Source of the DNA: Fragilaria crotonensis
Lineage: Eukaryota; Bacillariophyta; Fragilariophyceae; Fragilariales; Fragilariaceae
Direction: 5' to 3'
DNA: 64,000 bases
Assembly (NCBI GenBank): GCA_022925895.1
Contig: JAKSYS010000009.1
Location: forward strand, 124,001 to 188,000
Positions 21,930-32,006 of the stretch are shown here, in pieces. The first letter of the stretch is position 1. Every line of letters begins with the position of its first letter. The notes beneath the pieces are model-generated. The model was not told the DNA's origin. It searched no databases and worked only from the letters and a program-made list of their open reading frames with translations. Both the position numbers and the translations under genes were made by a program.

Positions 21930-22270
21930 GTAGTGCCGCGACCAATGGTACTTGGACCATGTTGCAAGCTTCATCGTGAAAAAGGTCACTGCTAGCCCCC
22001 AGCACATTGTACCTGGTAGCAGTAGCGCCGAGATCATCGGGAGTGGGAACATGATTCGTAGTTGCGTTGTGAAAAAGGTCACTGCTAGCCATCATGGTAG
22101 CAGTAGCACCGAGATCAACGCGACAACAATCATGAGGCCTGCTACCGGTGTGAAAAAGGCCACTGCTAGCCATGACATTGTACTTGGTGGCAGCAGTAGC
22201 ACCGAGATCAATGCAAGTTTCAGCATGATGCCTCGTACTGTTGCAAAAAAGGCCACTGCTAGCCATGACA
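21930..22270 (+). repeat. Tandem repeat, ~80-95-bp unit, at the 5' end of the dioxygenase frame
   Basis: About four copies of a unit with AGTAGCACCGAGATCA and AAAAAGGCCACTGCTAGCCA (blocks near 21930, 22020, 22102 and 22196). Both strands stay open across it. On the plus strand it encodes an N-terminal repeat (KKATASHDIV..GSSSTEINA) in frame with the dioxygenase; whether that part is translated is not known. Confidence 0.65.
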
Positions 22271-22286
22271 TTGTTATAAGTACTAA

Positions 22287-23378
22287 CAGGAGCACTGATG
22301 ACATCGAATCAAAACGTGGCTTCGAATGCAAACGTGGCTTCCAACACCTGTACAAGTCAACAACTACAAACTCGAGCCGCAGAGTGAATGAGGCCTACAA
22401 GGCTACAGTTAGGAATGGTGCTCCAAAAAGCAAAAATGCCATGAGACGTGACAAAGCAAAAACGAGAAAGATTGCGTGCCTGACGGAAGTTGTGTCATCA
22501 AGTGTTCATGCATTGGGAAGGGCATTTCTGAGCACTCGACCAGTGTTTTACAGTGGAACCAAAAATAGAACGCTTCCAAACCCAATTCCGAATGGGATTA
22601 TGTTATCTGCAGTTGAGGATTTGCGTGTGATTGATACAATTTCTGGTGCTCGAATGTTGTCATCGACCGGAGATACCGTTTTTATTTTGATTCCACGTCA
22701 TGACGCAATCAAGGACAATACTTATGTGAAGAGGACATTGATGGCACTGTATGCTCTAGACAAAGGGAAAAGGGTTTCCGAAGTGAGAGGGAAATCAAGA
22801 ATCACAGTTGCGGAAGACAATGGGAAGTACGCAACTGTCGGCTTGAAACCAAGGAGAGGGTCGACAGGCGTATCCGAGTTTTGGCCTGAGAAGTTGGGTG
22901 AGACTGATAGAGAGGTGATTAGAAAAGTAATGAGTAGATGTCAGGAAGTTGCCAAAGGGTATCTACCATCAACTGAAGTCCGAGGACTTCTTTTTGCTCA
23001 ATTGCTTGGGGGGTGGCAGCAAATAAGTGGAGTGACATTGAATCCCCTCTGGGGTAGCCTTGCATGTGGGAAGAATTACTATTTGAATTCTCATGTGGAT
23101 GAAGACTTTTTCTATTCCTTGACAACTGTTGCTTCGAACAGGGAGTGCAAGACAATGATTGTTACATGATGGAAGCCGCCATTTGCAACTACTTTACGTT
23201 TGCCGAACAAGGAATTGCTGTGGCGCTGAGGCCTGGTGACATGCTGATCTTCAATCCGCTTTATCATCACTGCTTGTCGTCACGAACGGCAAGGTATGAA
23301 AACGATGATGTCTTCTGCTTGTCTTTGTATTTGAAAACTGCAGTTGTTGGACAGAATGACAATCGTTTACCTATGTAA
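22287..23378 (+). CDS. 2OG-Fe(II) dioxygenase-like protein carried by the transposon
   Basis: Plus-strand frame with a basic N-terminal part (KSKNAMRRDKAKTRKIACLT) and a C-terminal double-stranded beta-helix type domain. The iron ligands can be read as H and D in YLNSHVDEDFFYSL, then H in IFNPLYHHCLSSRT, with the 2OG-binding Arg in SSRTARYEND; ALRPGDMLIFNP is the usual strand before the distal His. Such enzymes oxidise DNA/RNA bases or protein side chains; the TET/JBP group of DNA-base hydroxylases occurs inside eukaryotic transposons, so a DNA-modifying role is a reasonable but unproven guess. A one-base frame change near 23125-23140 is needed between SLTTVAS and FEQGVQDNDCYMM. The start is uncertain: the frame is open from 21952 through the tandem repeat. 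Confidence 0.6.
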
Positions 23379-23454
23379 TTTGTTTAATTGTGTTCTTGGT
23401 AGCTTGCGTTTGCTATCATCGTCGTCGCAGTTGTTGTCACTTTGGTTGCAGTCG

Positions 23455-23722
23455 TCCTGGGATCTCGTACCGCGTACCGCGTGGGATCTCGTACTACCGT
23501 GCCGTTTCTCGTACTGTATGTGCCTATGGGATCTCGTACTATCGCGTGGGATCTCATACCGCGTTGGATCTCATACAACACCGTTTCTCGTACTGCGTGG
23601 GATCGTATGGCGTGGGATCTCGTACTAGCAACCGCGTGGGATCTCGTACTGTGTGGGATCTCGTACAGCGTGGGATCTCGTACAATTGTACAGCGTGGGA
23701 TCTTGTACAGCGCGGGATCAAA
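23455..23722 (+). repeat. GGGATCTCGTAC minisatellite, array 2
   Basis: About a dozen GCGTGGGATCTCGTAC units in the spacer between the 3' ends of the dioxygenase and the JmjC-like gene. Unit and orientation are the same as array 1. Confidence 0.8.
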
Positions 23723-23803
23723 ACATGAGTCACTACAAATATGTGACCATGAGGAACTACAACATGAGTTTGTAATTGATGTTTAAGTACTTCTACTAAC
23801 TTT

Positions 23804-24909
23804 TTATTCATTTTCTTTTCTTTCGACGACACTAGCGTGAGTACTTCCAACTCTCTTCTTTCTTACCTTTCTAGTACTCTTTGTCATCTGTTGCGAAGCA
23901 CCTTCACGAAAGTTTGCAACTGCCTCTAAGCGGGGAGAAACCTCGTCAAAGAAAGGAATCCTCTGCATCCCAACTATCTTCCTTGTTGCTGACAGCAGCT
24001 TAGACAACCCGTCATTGCTGAAGAAGCGTTGCTCGATCGAAAAGTTTGAGTGACATGTGCAACAGCATTCCTGCCCACCTGCGCACTTCGGGCACAGGTT
24101 TCCTTCATCACAAGAACCCTTATGGGCAGTTGATGCACCAAAAGCTCCAGTGTGATTGAAAGCACTGTTCTGTGCATCAACATTGATGTTCATGACATGG
24201 AACCGACGATGCATTTCCAAGCCATAACACTGGCTGCACACGTTGAAATCCTTTTGTAGCAGCTGCTCACATCCCCAACAGTGCATATATGTGTTTGATA
24301 ACTCATGATAGCAAAGACTGCAAGAGTATCCTGTGTTATCATATGGATCAACAGGAAACACAGACAGATTCTCAGATGTATTCGGCAATTTTTGTGGGAA
24401 AACCTCAGCAACCACGCACATTTCATGCCTGATGACAAATTCCAATGATGGCAATAGACCTCGTAGTAAATTCCGATGGAATTCTGGATCCTCAGGCTTC
24501 CCAGCTGATAAATGAGATTCACTCTGAGCACTTTGTTTGAGCAAACACAGTTTGGGGATGCCAAGAGACTGTTTTGGTGGTGCAAAGTTTCTGTTGCGAA
24601 ACGCAGATTCCAGTGCCGACGTCATTTCTCTGTTGATGCCCTCTGCTGTGTGCCCCATGAAGCACCAGTCCCAGGCTATGGAGAAGTTCACCATGTTCTT
24701 GAACTCCAACATCCCCCTTTTGCTTCTGACTTTCTTTTCCTTAAAATTTCCTTCCTCAGATATGAATGGCAATCATCTTTTGCCAGTGCCTCCAACCCAA
24801 GCTTTCGAAATGCGTGGAACCTACCCTTCCCGATGTGTAAATGTTCACCAGGTCCCAATACCAGAACAACTGGGCAATAGCTATGATAGACAAAAGTGTT
24901 AGTTGACAC
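23804..24909 (-). CDS. JmjC/cupin-like and Cys-rich protein carried by the transposon
   Basis: From the ATG at 24909: CPVVLVLGPGEHLHIGKG followed by RFHAFRKL, which looks like the C-terminal half of a JmjC/cupin barrel (strand, Pro-Gly turn, then H before a buried strand). After a one-base change at a G5 run (C5 on +, 24713-24717) comes FSIAWDWCFMGHTAEGINREM, then a Cys-rich region with several CxxC pairs (CSLCYHEL, CWGCEQLL, CSQCYG, CPKCAGGQECCCTC) likely to bind zinc, and a basic C-terminus (RKVRKKR). The first half of a JmjC fold is not seen upstream, so a missing exon or truncation is possible. GTAAGT..TTTCAG (about 24912-24945) could be a 34-nt intron joining this frame to the next one upstream. 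Chromatin or DNA binding is a guess. Confidence 0.45.
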
Positions 24910-24954
24910 GCTGAAATGAGGAATGAGAAGTCATAAATACTTACTTTAGTGATT

Positions 24955-25400
24955 TCATTTGCATGATTTCATCGTAGGAGCAACACCAGTACCGACAGAT
25001 GGAGCTGGTTCCGCCTCACCTTTTAACACCCAACAGAAGCCAATGTTGTCCAGGAGCTTGACACGGGAAGCCTTCAATAAGCCGTTCCTATACGCTTTTC
25101 TTTGATTGCTCATCCAGTAGCTGAGATGACTCCTGTACTTTGGAACACCAGAAATGCCGTTGGACCTAACAAACTCCTCATAGTCCTGGAATGACTCATT
25201 CCATGTCCTCTCCCGTGCATCCCAATCGAAATTAACAGAATCTAATTTGTCAATTCTGCATATTCTCGTTGTTTCCTGACCCATCGACCCAATTGTTGGT
25301 TGGAAATATCACTTTTTGCAAACGTCAAGTGCCCATGTGTCTCCTTATATTTCATCATTTCCTTGAATTTCTCATTCCATGGGTCATCCAAAAATGACAT
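24955..25400 (-). CDS. Helicase-associated (HA) domain protein carried by the transposon
   Basis: From the ATG at 25400: MSFLDDPWNEKFKEMMKYKE..LTFAKSDISNQQLGRWVRKQR, then WDARERTWNESFQDYEEF..GVPKYRSHLSYWMSNQRKAY..LLDNIGFCW. These are two helicase-associated repeats: W at the start, a G-x-x-x-V-P-like segment, and the L-x-x-W-x-x-x-Q-R core. HA repeats are small trihelical, probably DNA-binding modules, very common in diatom and other algal genomes. A one-base change at an A3 run (T3 on +, 25246-25248) joins the two repeats. There is no helicase domain. It may be part of the same gene as the Cys-rich frame downstream. Confidence 0.65.
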
Positions 25401-25509
25401 TGTGGAAACAGACTACAGTCCTTTGAGTTGTCAGACTACAGTCCTTTGAGTTGTCGTTTGTTGTTTGATTGTGCTTTCATTCCTTTGTGAGCGCGCTGTG
25501 TGTCAATAA

Positions 25510-25735
25510 TCAGAGTGAGATACTGCGCTGTACGAGATCCCATGCGGTATGAGATCTCACACAGTACGAGATCCCATGTGGTACGAGATCCCACGCGGTG
25601 GTACGAGATCCCATACAGTACAAGAAACGGCACGGTGATACGAGATCCCACGCGGTAGTACGCGAGCCCACGAGGTACAAGATCCCACACAGTAAAAGAT
25701 CCAACGCGGTACGAGATCCCATCCCAGTACAATGT
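25510..25735 (-). repeat. GGGATCTCGTAC minisatellite, array 3 (inverted)
   Basis: Units read GTACGAGATCCCA(C/T) on the plus strand, so this array is in the opposite orientation to arrays 1 and 2. It lies between the HA gene and the 3' end of the transposase. Confidence 0.8.
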
Positions 25736-25878
25736 ACTAAGCTTTTCTACTAGACATGTTTGTCCACAATGTATTTCTAGGTTGGGGCGTTTCATGTTGC
25801 TGGCATCAGCAGAAAGAAACAAGAACCCTAACCAGAAGGGAGGGTAGCTTAGAGTTCAATGAGTAACTGCTTCCTAAC

Positions 25879-28800
25879 TCAACCTTTACCTCGTTTCTGC
25901 GGACTGAGAGATGGCCTCAGTCTTTTGTTCTTCCTTGACTTATCAACTTGAGGAAGACTTGCAAATTCATGTTGTGCTGTTGCAGCACTCTCCACACGAT
26001 TCCTCTGCTGGATAAAGCTTGACAACAAGCTCTCCAGGCCCCTTCTCAATTCAAGTGCCATAGCACCGCTCCCTTGTGCATACGTACTAACTTGTGTATA
26101 CAATGCCAAGTTGGAGGAGTATACACTTGTCCCCCCAACCAATGCAATACTGCTATCACTCTTGTCTTTCCCAGAAGATGCCGAAATGAACACTTCCTGG
26201 GAGCAGCCAGCAGTCATCACTGATATGGAATCTTGGGAAAGGGCATAAGTGTCCTGTTCATGAGTTCCTAGAGGAACATCATTAATTGGTTGCCCCCACT
26301 TTGAACCTGGTAACAATGCAGAAGTACAGTTCTGGTTGTGGGCGCGTAGAAACATGTCATGCAAGAGATTGTGATTGTTGTCCACTGTGGGCCCCTCCAA
26401 AGCAGAACTCAGAAGCCACAGTTCATCAATCTTCTCCCTACTTGAATAGGGACCACGTCGTTCTCCATCTCTTGCGCGGTCATAAAGGAAAGTCAACATG
26501 TCATGTTTGCCATGATAATAAAGATAATCCTTTCTCCACCTAGCCGATGCATGATATGCCGACAGTGTGCCAGAATCAAAGGAATGGCCATGGGGAGAAA
26601 TGATGGAAAAAATGTGACGACATGTAATCCCAAATCGACTGAAGTAACCACAACTGCACTCAAGATTGATGGCATTACGTAACACCATATTCTCTTCAGT
26701 TGATGACGCATACATGTGCTCCACCAGTCGAACCTCACGAACCCGAGAAAACTGAGGAGTGACTTTGTCAAACTTCGTAGAGGCAGAATTGGCATCACAT
26801 TCCTCCACGCCAGGTGAGGAATATCTCCTCTTGAGGAGGAAGGCGTCCGTAGAAATTTGTGTCACCAAGTAACAGAGGCGTGCATTGTATTGATGCGCAA
26901 GCAGTTTGGACCCATATTCAGTTAGTACGTCACCAACAATTTGTGGACGCATACTTTTGTAGTCAAGCGCAGAAGCTGCATCAACCTCCCTCCGGCTCAT
27001 CTGGCGTGATAAAATGGTAGAGAGAGCAACACAGGATCGATCTATACCATGGAACGGACAAGGACCCAAAGGATGTCTCTTGATTGTGCTTGACTCACTT
27101 TCCACATTCGAGGTGGTCCTCATGTTGAAGCAGCGGACATGCAATTTATTGGAAAATGAAATGCTCATCTTCCTTGGCGCAATGGACGTCATCACAAAAT
27201 TAGTCAAGGCCTCTGCCATCACATTCCCCATGGCAGAAGGGTCAACAACCTCAGCACTTCCAAGGAAGATGTACAAAAGCTTCAATGAGATGTCAAACTC
27301 ATCAGATGTTTCGGGATAGTCGGACAAAGAGTACATCCATTGCTGAACAGCTTCAAATTGTGCCTTACCCAAGGCACTGAGTCTGCCATCACTCAGGTGC
27401 GAATGTTTGAGGCCTCGATTTATCAAATGCCACATGCACAGCATATGCTTACTGTTCCGCCACGGACTACCACGGTCGCCAATAAGATCCACAAGGGGGG
27501 AATACATCTGAAGATCGCCATCAGTCAAAATAATTTGATTCCGCTCAACAGAGGTACTTCCATGGAGTTGCACAAATGCATCACGGAAGCACCAATCAAA
27601 AATCCAGCGGCATTGTGATGGTAGAAATGCCTGGAACACACGGACAATTCGGTTCTCAGAAGTCTTCGCTGTCATGACAAGCAAGGGCCGTTTCTCAGCA
27701 TTGGTTCCCATGGTAACATCGGCACACAGTGTTTCCGGAAACATACCAAAGATTCGCTGCTGCTGTTTTGATGCCCAAGCTGCACCAAGGAGCAGCTTTG
27801 TATTCCCACTAAGACCAAGCGCTTTTCTCACCGATTCAGCATAGGAAAGAGTTGAAGCATCAGTCTCACGTGAGCAATAATGATTGTGCTCAGAACTGGA
27901 TCCCTGTTCCTCCCAGTCCTGATTATAGTGAGAAGCCGGGTGGCTGTATTGTCGTGTACAAGAAGAATGTAATCAAGGCTTTCCTCATTGCGCAAGTAGT
28001 GCACAAGTCTTTCAGCTGGTGATTGACCTAAGTCCACTGCAGTACCGCCACCAGGACCGACCTGATTTCCTCGTGTGCCAGCACACCTCCTCAGCTGGTC
28101 AGAGGAAAGAGAGATGCCAGTTCGCTCCACAATCAGAGCCTGCACAATTGCAGGCTCTGAATTCAGTGAAATGCATTGCCTAGATAACTCAAGTTCCAAT
28201 TGCGGCACAGTGTGATACGACAATCGGACATCAGCAGGTTCCTTTTTGGTGACCTTCATGGGATTTACACCCTGTCCCATCCGCACAAAAGTACCAGCGT
28301 CCAGCAACGTTGTTGTTAAGGCCATCATTTGGTTCCCAATATAGTGAGAATGCAAATGGACATATTGACTCCTTGTTTGCTGCTGAGGGCGAATGCGTTT
28401 TGACGAACGACCGGAAGACTTGTACTGGTTGATGTTGTTGTCGTTGTTGTTGTCGTTATTATCATTGTCATTGTCGTTGTCATCAATCTTGTTCCTCAAA
28501 AGATCCTTCTTGTCGTCATGAGCTCGAGAGTGCTGACAAAAGAATCGCAGTTTATTCGATGCCTTCTCCCAACCTTTGGATGCCACTTTGAAACCTGCCT
28601 GGGCACATGCCACTGCAATAAATGGGATCACATGCTCTTTTCGGGATGAGGGACTGTTGGAATTAAAGCGACGAGGCAGATATTGACGAAGGTGCTTGCA
28701 ATTGTCATCCCGGTTGCTACGCATTCCGGTCCCAATGAAGTCAGCAAGATTAACAGTCCTGATGGACTCATCACCGTCGCCAACTTGAACTTCACTGTCA

Positions 28801-28997
28801 CCAACCTGAACTTCACTGTCACCAACCTGAACTTCATCCTCACCAACAACCTGAACTTTGTCCTCACCAACAACCTGAACTTCGTCCTCACAAACCTGCC
28901 CTTCAACAAGCTGAACTTCTATAGGAAGAAATTCAGTGACCCATTGTTTATTCACCTCAACAAGAGCAGTAATGCGACTGAGGACAAATGGATCCAT
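25879..28997 (-). CDS. MULE-type transposase with SWIM zinc finger
   Basis: The main frame (25879 to about 27940) continues upstream of its first GTG as YNQDWEEQGSSSEHNHYCSRE..YAESVRKALGL. The DDE core is visible: D in CADVTMGTNAEKRPLLVM, D in IILTDGDLQMYSPL, CMWHLINRGLK, and E in MRTTSNVESESSTIKR. A SWIM zinc finger CSCGYFSRFGITCRHIF follows, then a long tail. The upstream frame (about 27940-28997) joins by one base at a C3 run (G3 on +, 27938-27940). It holds an acidic repeat (EVQVVGED/EVQVGDS), a basic helical part (KEHVIPFIAVACAQAGFKVASKGWEKA) that may be the DNA-binding region, and an Asp/Asn run. The total of about 1040 aa is a usual size for MULE proteins. Apart from the single homopolymer change it looks whole. 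Confidence 0.85.
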
Positions 28998-29397
28998 TAG
29001 TAGTGAAGTAGCTCGTGTGCCCCTCCTTCACAATGGTTGCCCCGCAGTCGATCAATTGTTGTTGTGTGCTGTGTTGATCGTGATGTGTTGTTGTGTGTGC
29101 GTTGTGTTGCTTAGTTTGTTTGTTCTCAGTTTTGTGATGAGAGAACCCGCGCCAAAAAACAAATGACAACAAGAGCAGAGGATGATAGATCCAAGTCACA
29201 AAACTTTTTTGAATATCACATCATGCAAGATTCCATTGAGGCAGTTGTAACACATGTATTAAATAACGTCTCACAACCGTAAGTCAAATAGTCAAAAAAA
29301 TGAAACGGTAAAAAAACGGCAATTGTATGACATAGACCATATAGTACTTTAATAGTATTTAATTGTAGAGTGTAAAAATTATTAGCTCGCTTGATGC

Positions 29398-29421
29398 GCT
29401 CGAAATGGGGACACAGACGGG
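29398..29421 (-). repeat. Right terminal inverted repeat of the Mutator-like element
   Basis: Reverse complement of 20447-20470, ending ..GGGGACACAGACGGG at 29421. It lies about 400 bp upstream of the transposase start. Confidence 0.75.
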
Positions 29422-29842
29422 CTCTCGTCTTTCGGTCAACGTTCTTCTGGCACCAAAAGTGATTCCCGCGAGAAAGGGCTATCCCCTCTTTCGAGAGTTA
29501 TGGTGATGGCACATCACTGAACTAAACTTCCCAGACATCAGATGGTTGAACTCGTCAAACCAAATGAACGATTGCGAAGGAGTACATTCGGCAAACGCAA
29601 TACGATAGGTGTCAAGGGAGGCGTCAACTTCATAGAGCTACTGTAGCTTCTAATTAGTGTAGCTCACAACATACGAACTACTAATTCTCACTCTCGTCCC
29701 CGTAACAGCACTCCCAAGTAACTCTCTCTCTTATTCCGCACTCCAGCACCTAACGAGTATCTTCCCCGGGCAATATCCGTTTCCCACAGTTCTGTGTTAC
29801 CGTTACGGGGACCGGCCGGGTTCCCTGGGGATAGAAACAGAC
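29422..29842. other. Spacer
   Basis: No gene seen. A pyrimidine-rich stretch with direct CTCTC/CACTCC words occupies 29680-29760. The chitinase stop codon overlaps a GGTAAGT word at 29838-29844, so an additional 3' exon in this spacer cannot be excluded. Confidence 0.3.
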
Positions 29843-31294
29843 TTACCCGTTATCGTGTCTCGCGTTTCCAGTTTTCCGGGATATGCTTTCAATAATGCTC
29901 CTAGGTCCTGTCGTATCATTGGTGAGTTCCCAAATAATGACACCTCCACAGCCTGCCATCTTTGCGAACTCCATTTTCTCCGCGGCGGTACTTGGAGTTT
30001 CGTAGTAAATGTTGTGTTCATATGAGTAATTGCCTGAAATGCCCGTGAAACTTGGATGAGGCGTACTTCCATGGACCTTTATATTGCCATTGTTTGAATC
30101 GCTGCTTTCTTGCGGAAATGATACCATGATATCCTGGTATCGAAGCGTTTTGTATCCGGGTGGAATCTCCCCACTGAGGTCATCGGCAACTTTGGAGAAC
30201 GCAAAATCGTAGCCATACGTTGCCACACCCAGCAAAATCTTTTGGCGAGTCGTGATATTAGATCCGCGTCCTTGCCAATTGACGAAGTAAGGATTCGTCC
30301 AGTACCATAGAGACTCTTCGACACTTTGAATGGGATTGTTGGTACTACCACTACCTGGCCAATCACCGTGTTGTTCACTTTCGTAGACTTGCTGGTCTCG
30401 TATCACATGAAGGGCAGAAGGTGGGCCCACCGGTGATTGATTCCAAGATCCTGTTAAATCGTAGGTCATGATGCCAATCCAGTCCAATGAATCAATCATG
30501 TCCGGATCGTAATTGTTTCCATACCAAGACGTGGCGAAGACAGCTGACGAGATGATTTTCTGTGGCAGAAGTTTTCGCAATTGCTTGGCCAAAGCCGTCA
30601 AGCCCATTCCAGCTGGATGGGCGCCATCGTTCCGATGTCTACCACCCATATCCGCAGCATTGCCGCCGTCTTTGGAGGAACCCCACCAACATTCCAAATC
30701 CAAATCCACGCCATCCAAATCATTTTTGAGAACAAATTGACTGATAATGTCACCGGTTTGCTGGAGTAGATTGTTGTTATTGGCAGCTTGGCTGCCAATC
30801 TTTGTCATGAGGTCCAAAAACGCATTATCCGTCGCACCACCCACAGCCACCATCACTTTCACTCCCAAAGATTGCGTCGCCGATTTAACATTGACAAGAA
30901 CTTCTTGGACATCGTGAACAGTCTTGCCGTCGAATCGAGGACGGGTACTACTGTCAACAATGTTAGAGGATTCAAACATGAGAAAGGAAATAATCACATG
31001 GGTCAAACCGAGGTATTTGTTGGTATCCCCGTACGGAAAATTCTCTGCTTGGCGCCAAGTTGGCAAGTATCCCACTATTTTCATTCTGATTCCACCCTCA
31101 TCATCATCATTATGATGGGAACGACGAGAATCGTAGAGTTCCGCGTCCAGGGTCCATCCTGAGTCGGGTGTTCCGGGAGGTTCTCCCGATGGCCACCATT
31201 TCGCGAGAAACACATTGCCGCCATGTCGGACTTTGGATCCGGCTCTATACGAGTCGACGTCGCTGGCGTTCCATTCGGGTGGCAGTGGCATCAA
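29843..31294 (-). CDS. GH18 chitinase with N-terminal chitin-binding module
   Basis: A 483-aa reading. Residues ~6-48 (WNASDVDSYRAGSKVRHGGN..AKWWPSGEPPG) match a CBM5/12 chitin-binding module, with the exposed aromatic pair of AKWW. Residues ~71-475 form the GH18 TIM barrel: KIVGYLPTW (strand 1), VKVMVAVGG (strand 3), DGVDLDLE with the catalytic Glu201 (DxxDxDxE), MTYDLTGSW and GVIIWELTND at the last strand. It would hydrolyse chitin; beta-chitin is made by some diatoms. No signal peptide follows the 31294 methionine, so a leader exon upstream is likely; an acceptor-like ATAG lies just before it and a GTGAGT about 50 nt further up. The stop overlaps a GGTAAGT word. Confidence 0.85.
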   Translation of the reverse strand: MMPLPPEWNASDVDSYRAGSKVRHGGNVFLAKWWPSGEPPGTPDSGWTLDAELYDSRRSHHNDDDEGGIRMKIVGYLPTWRQAENFPYGDTNKYLGLTHVIISFLMFESSNIVDSSTRPRFDGKTVHDVQEVLVNVKSATQSLGVKVMVAVGGATDNAFLDLMTKIGSQAANNNNLLQQTGDIISQFVLKNDLDGVDLDLECWWGSSKDGGNAADMGGRHRNDGAHPAGMGLTALAKQLRKLLPQKIISSAVFATSWYGNNYDPDMIDSLDWIGIMTYDLTGSWNQSPVGPPSALHVIRDQQVYESEQHGDWPGSGSTNNPIQSVEESLWYWTNPYFVNWQGRGSNITTRQKILLGVATYGYDFAFSKVADDLSGEIPPGYKTLRYQDIMVSFPQESSDSNNGNIKVHGSTPHPSFTGISGNYSYEHNIYYETPSTAAEKMEFAKMAGCGGVIIWELTNDTTGPRSIIESISRKTGNARHDNG

Positions 31295-32006
31295 GTCTAT
31301 TGTATTAATAGATCTCGCTGATGTCGGTGATTTTGTGTCGCAGACTCACACGTTTAAACTAACCAACAACACAATCAAAAATTCTTAGAGCATCTTCTGA
31401 AGCAAATAAATGTAACAGTGACGAGGATGTTGAATACCGTAACTGTTTCATGTGTGGAATGTTTTCCAGTGCGGCGGAACGACAGTCCCAACCACAACGT
31501 GAGTTCTTTCTCGCGCAAGGCGATCCCGGTCTTGTCAGAGAAGATATATATATACAAGTAACGTTCCTGTTTTCTGAATTTCAAGTTACAGAACATTGCC
31601 TTTACCAACGAATCTCAATACTCTCTTAGTACGGTACCGTAGTAAAGGGCTACTCTTCGCCTGTCGCCTGTGTGTAAAAATACCGTACGCAGTATCAGTA
31701 GTCAGTAGAAGGCAGTACTCCCGTACGCCACTTCAGTTAATTGTCGGCTTGATCAGGGGACACGGTTTGTGAGTTTGTGATTTTGTGAGTTTGTGACTTG
31801 TGACAATGAACTCGTGACACGCGAGTATCGCGTAACAATTCGATCATCGCTCATGACTCATGGCGCTTTAATCGACAGCTCGAACTGACATAAGGGAACC
31901 AAGGAAAGGGAAACCCTCCAAGGAGGAGGTCGCAAACCAATGATTTGCATCGTTCATAAGACTGAAGAATCCCTCACTTTTTCAGATCTTCTCCTACAAC
32001 CACGTT
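31295..32006. other. Spacer with dispersed repeat
   Basis: Probably holds the unresolved 5' end of the chitinase gene, then a copy (about 31688-31760) of the repeat seen at 17407-17480, then a short GTGAGTTTGTGATTTTGTGAG simple repeat (31765-31800), then the 5' flank of the fusion gene. No other gene. Confidence 0.35.

Larger units (their letters stand above)
20447..29421 (-). mobile_element. Mutator-like DNA transposon (~9 kb) with extra cargo genes
   Basis: The ends are 24-bp perfect terminal inverted repeats, 20447-20470 and 29398-29421 (outer end CCCGTCTGTGTCCCCATTTC). Inside, from left to right: a 153/154-bp tandem repeat, a 2OG-Fe(II) dioxygenase gene (+), a JmjC-like/Cys-rich gene (-), a helicase-associated-domain gene (-) and the MULE transposase (-). 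GGGATCTCGTAC-type minisatellites lie between the genes. I see no convincing 8-9-bp target duplication outside the repeats (left GTGCTGAGT, right CTCTCGTCT), so the exact borders may be a few bases off or one flank rearranged. That all cargo belongs to the element is inferred from position between the repeats. Confidence 0.7.
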
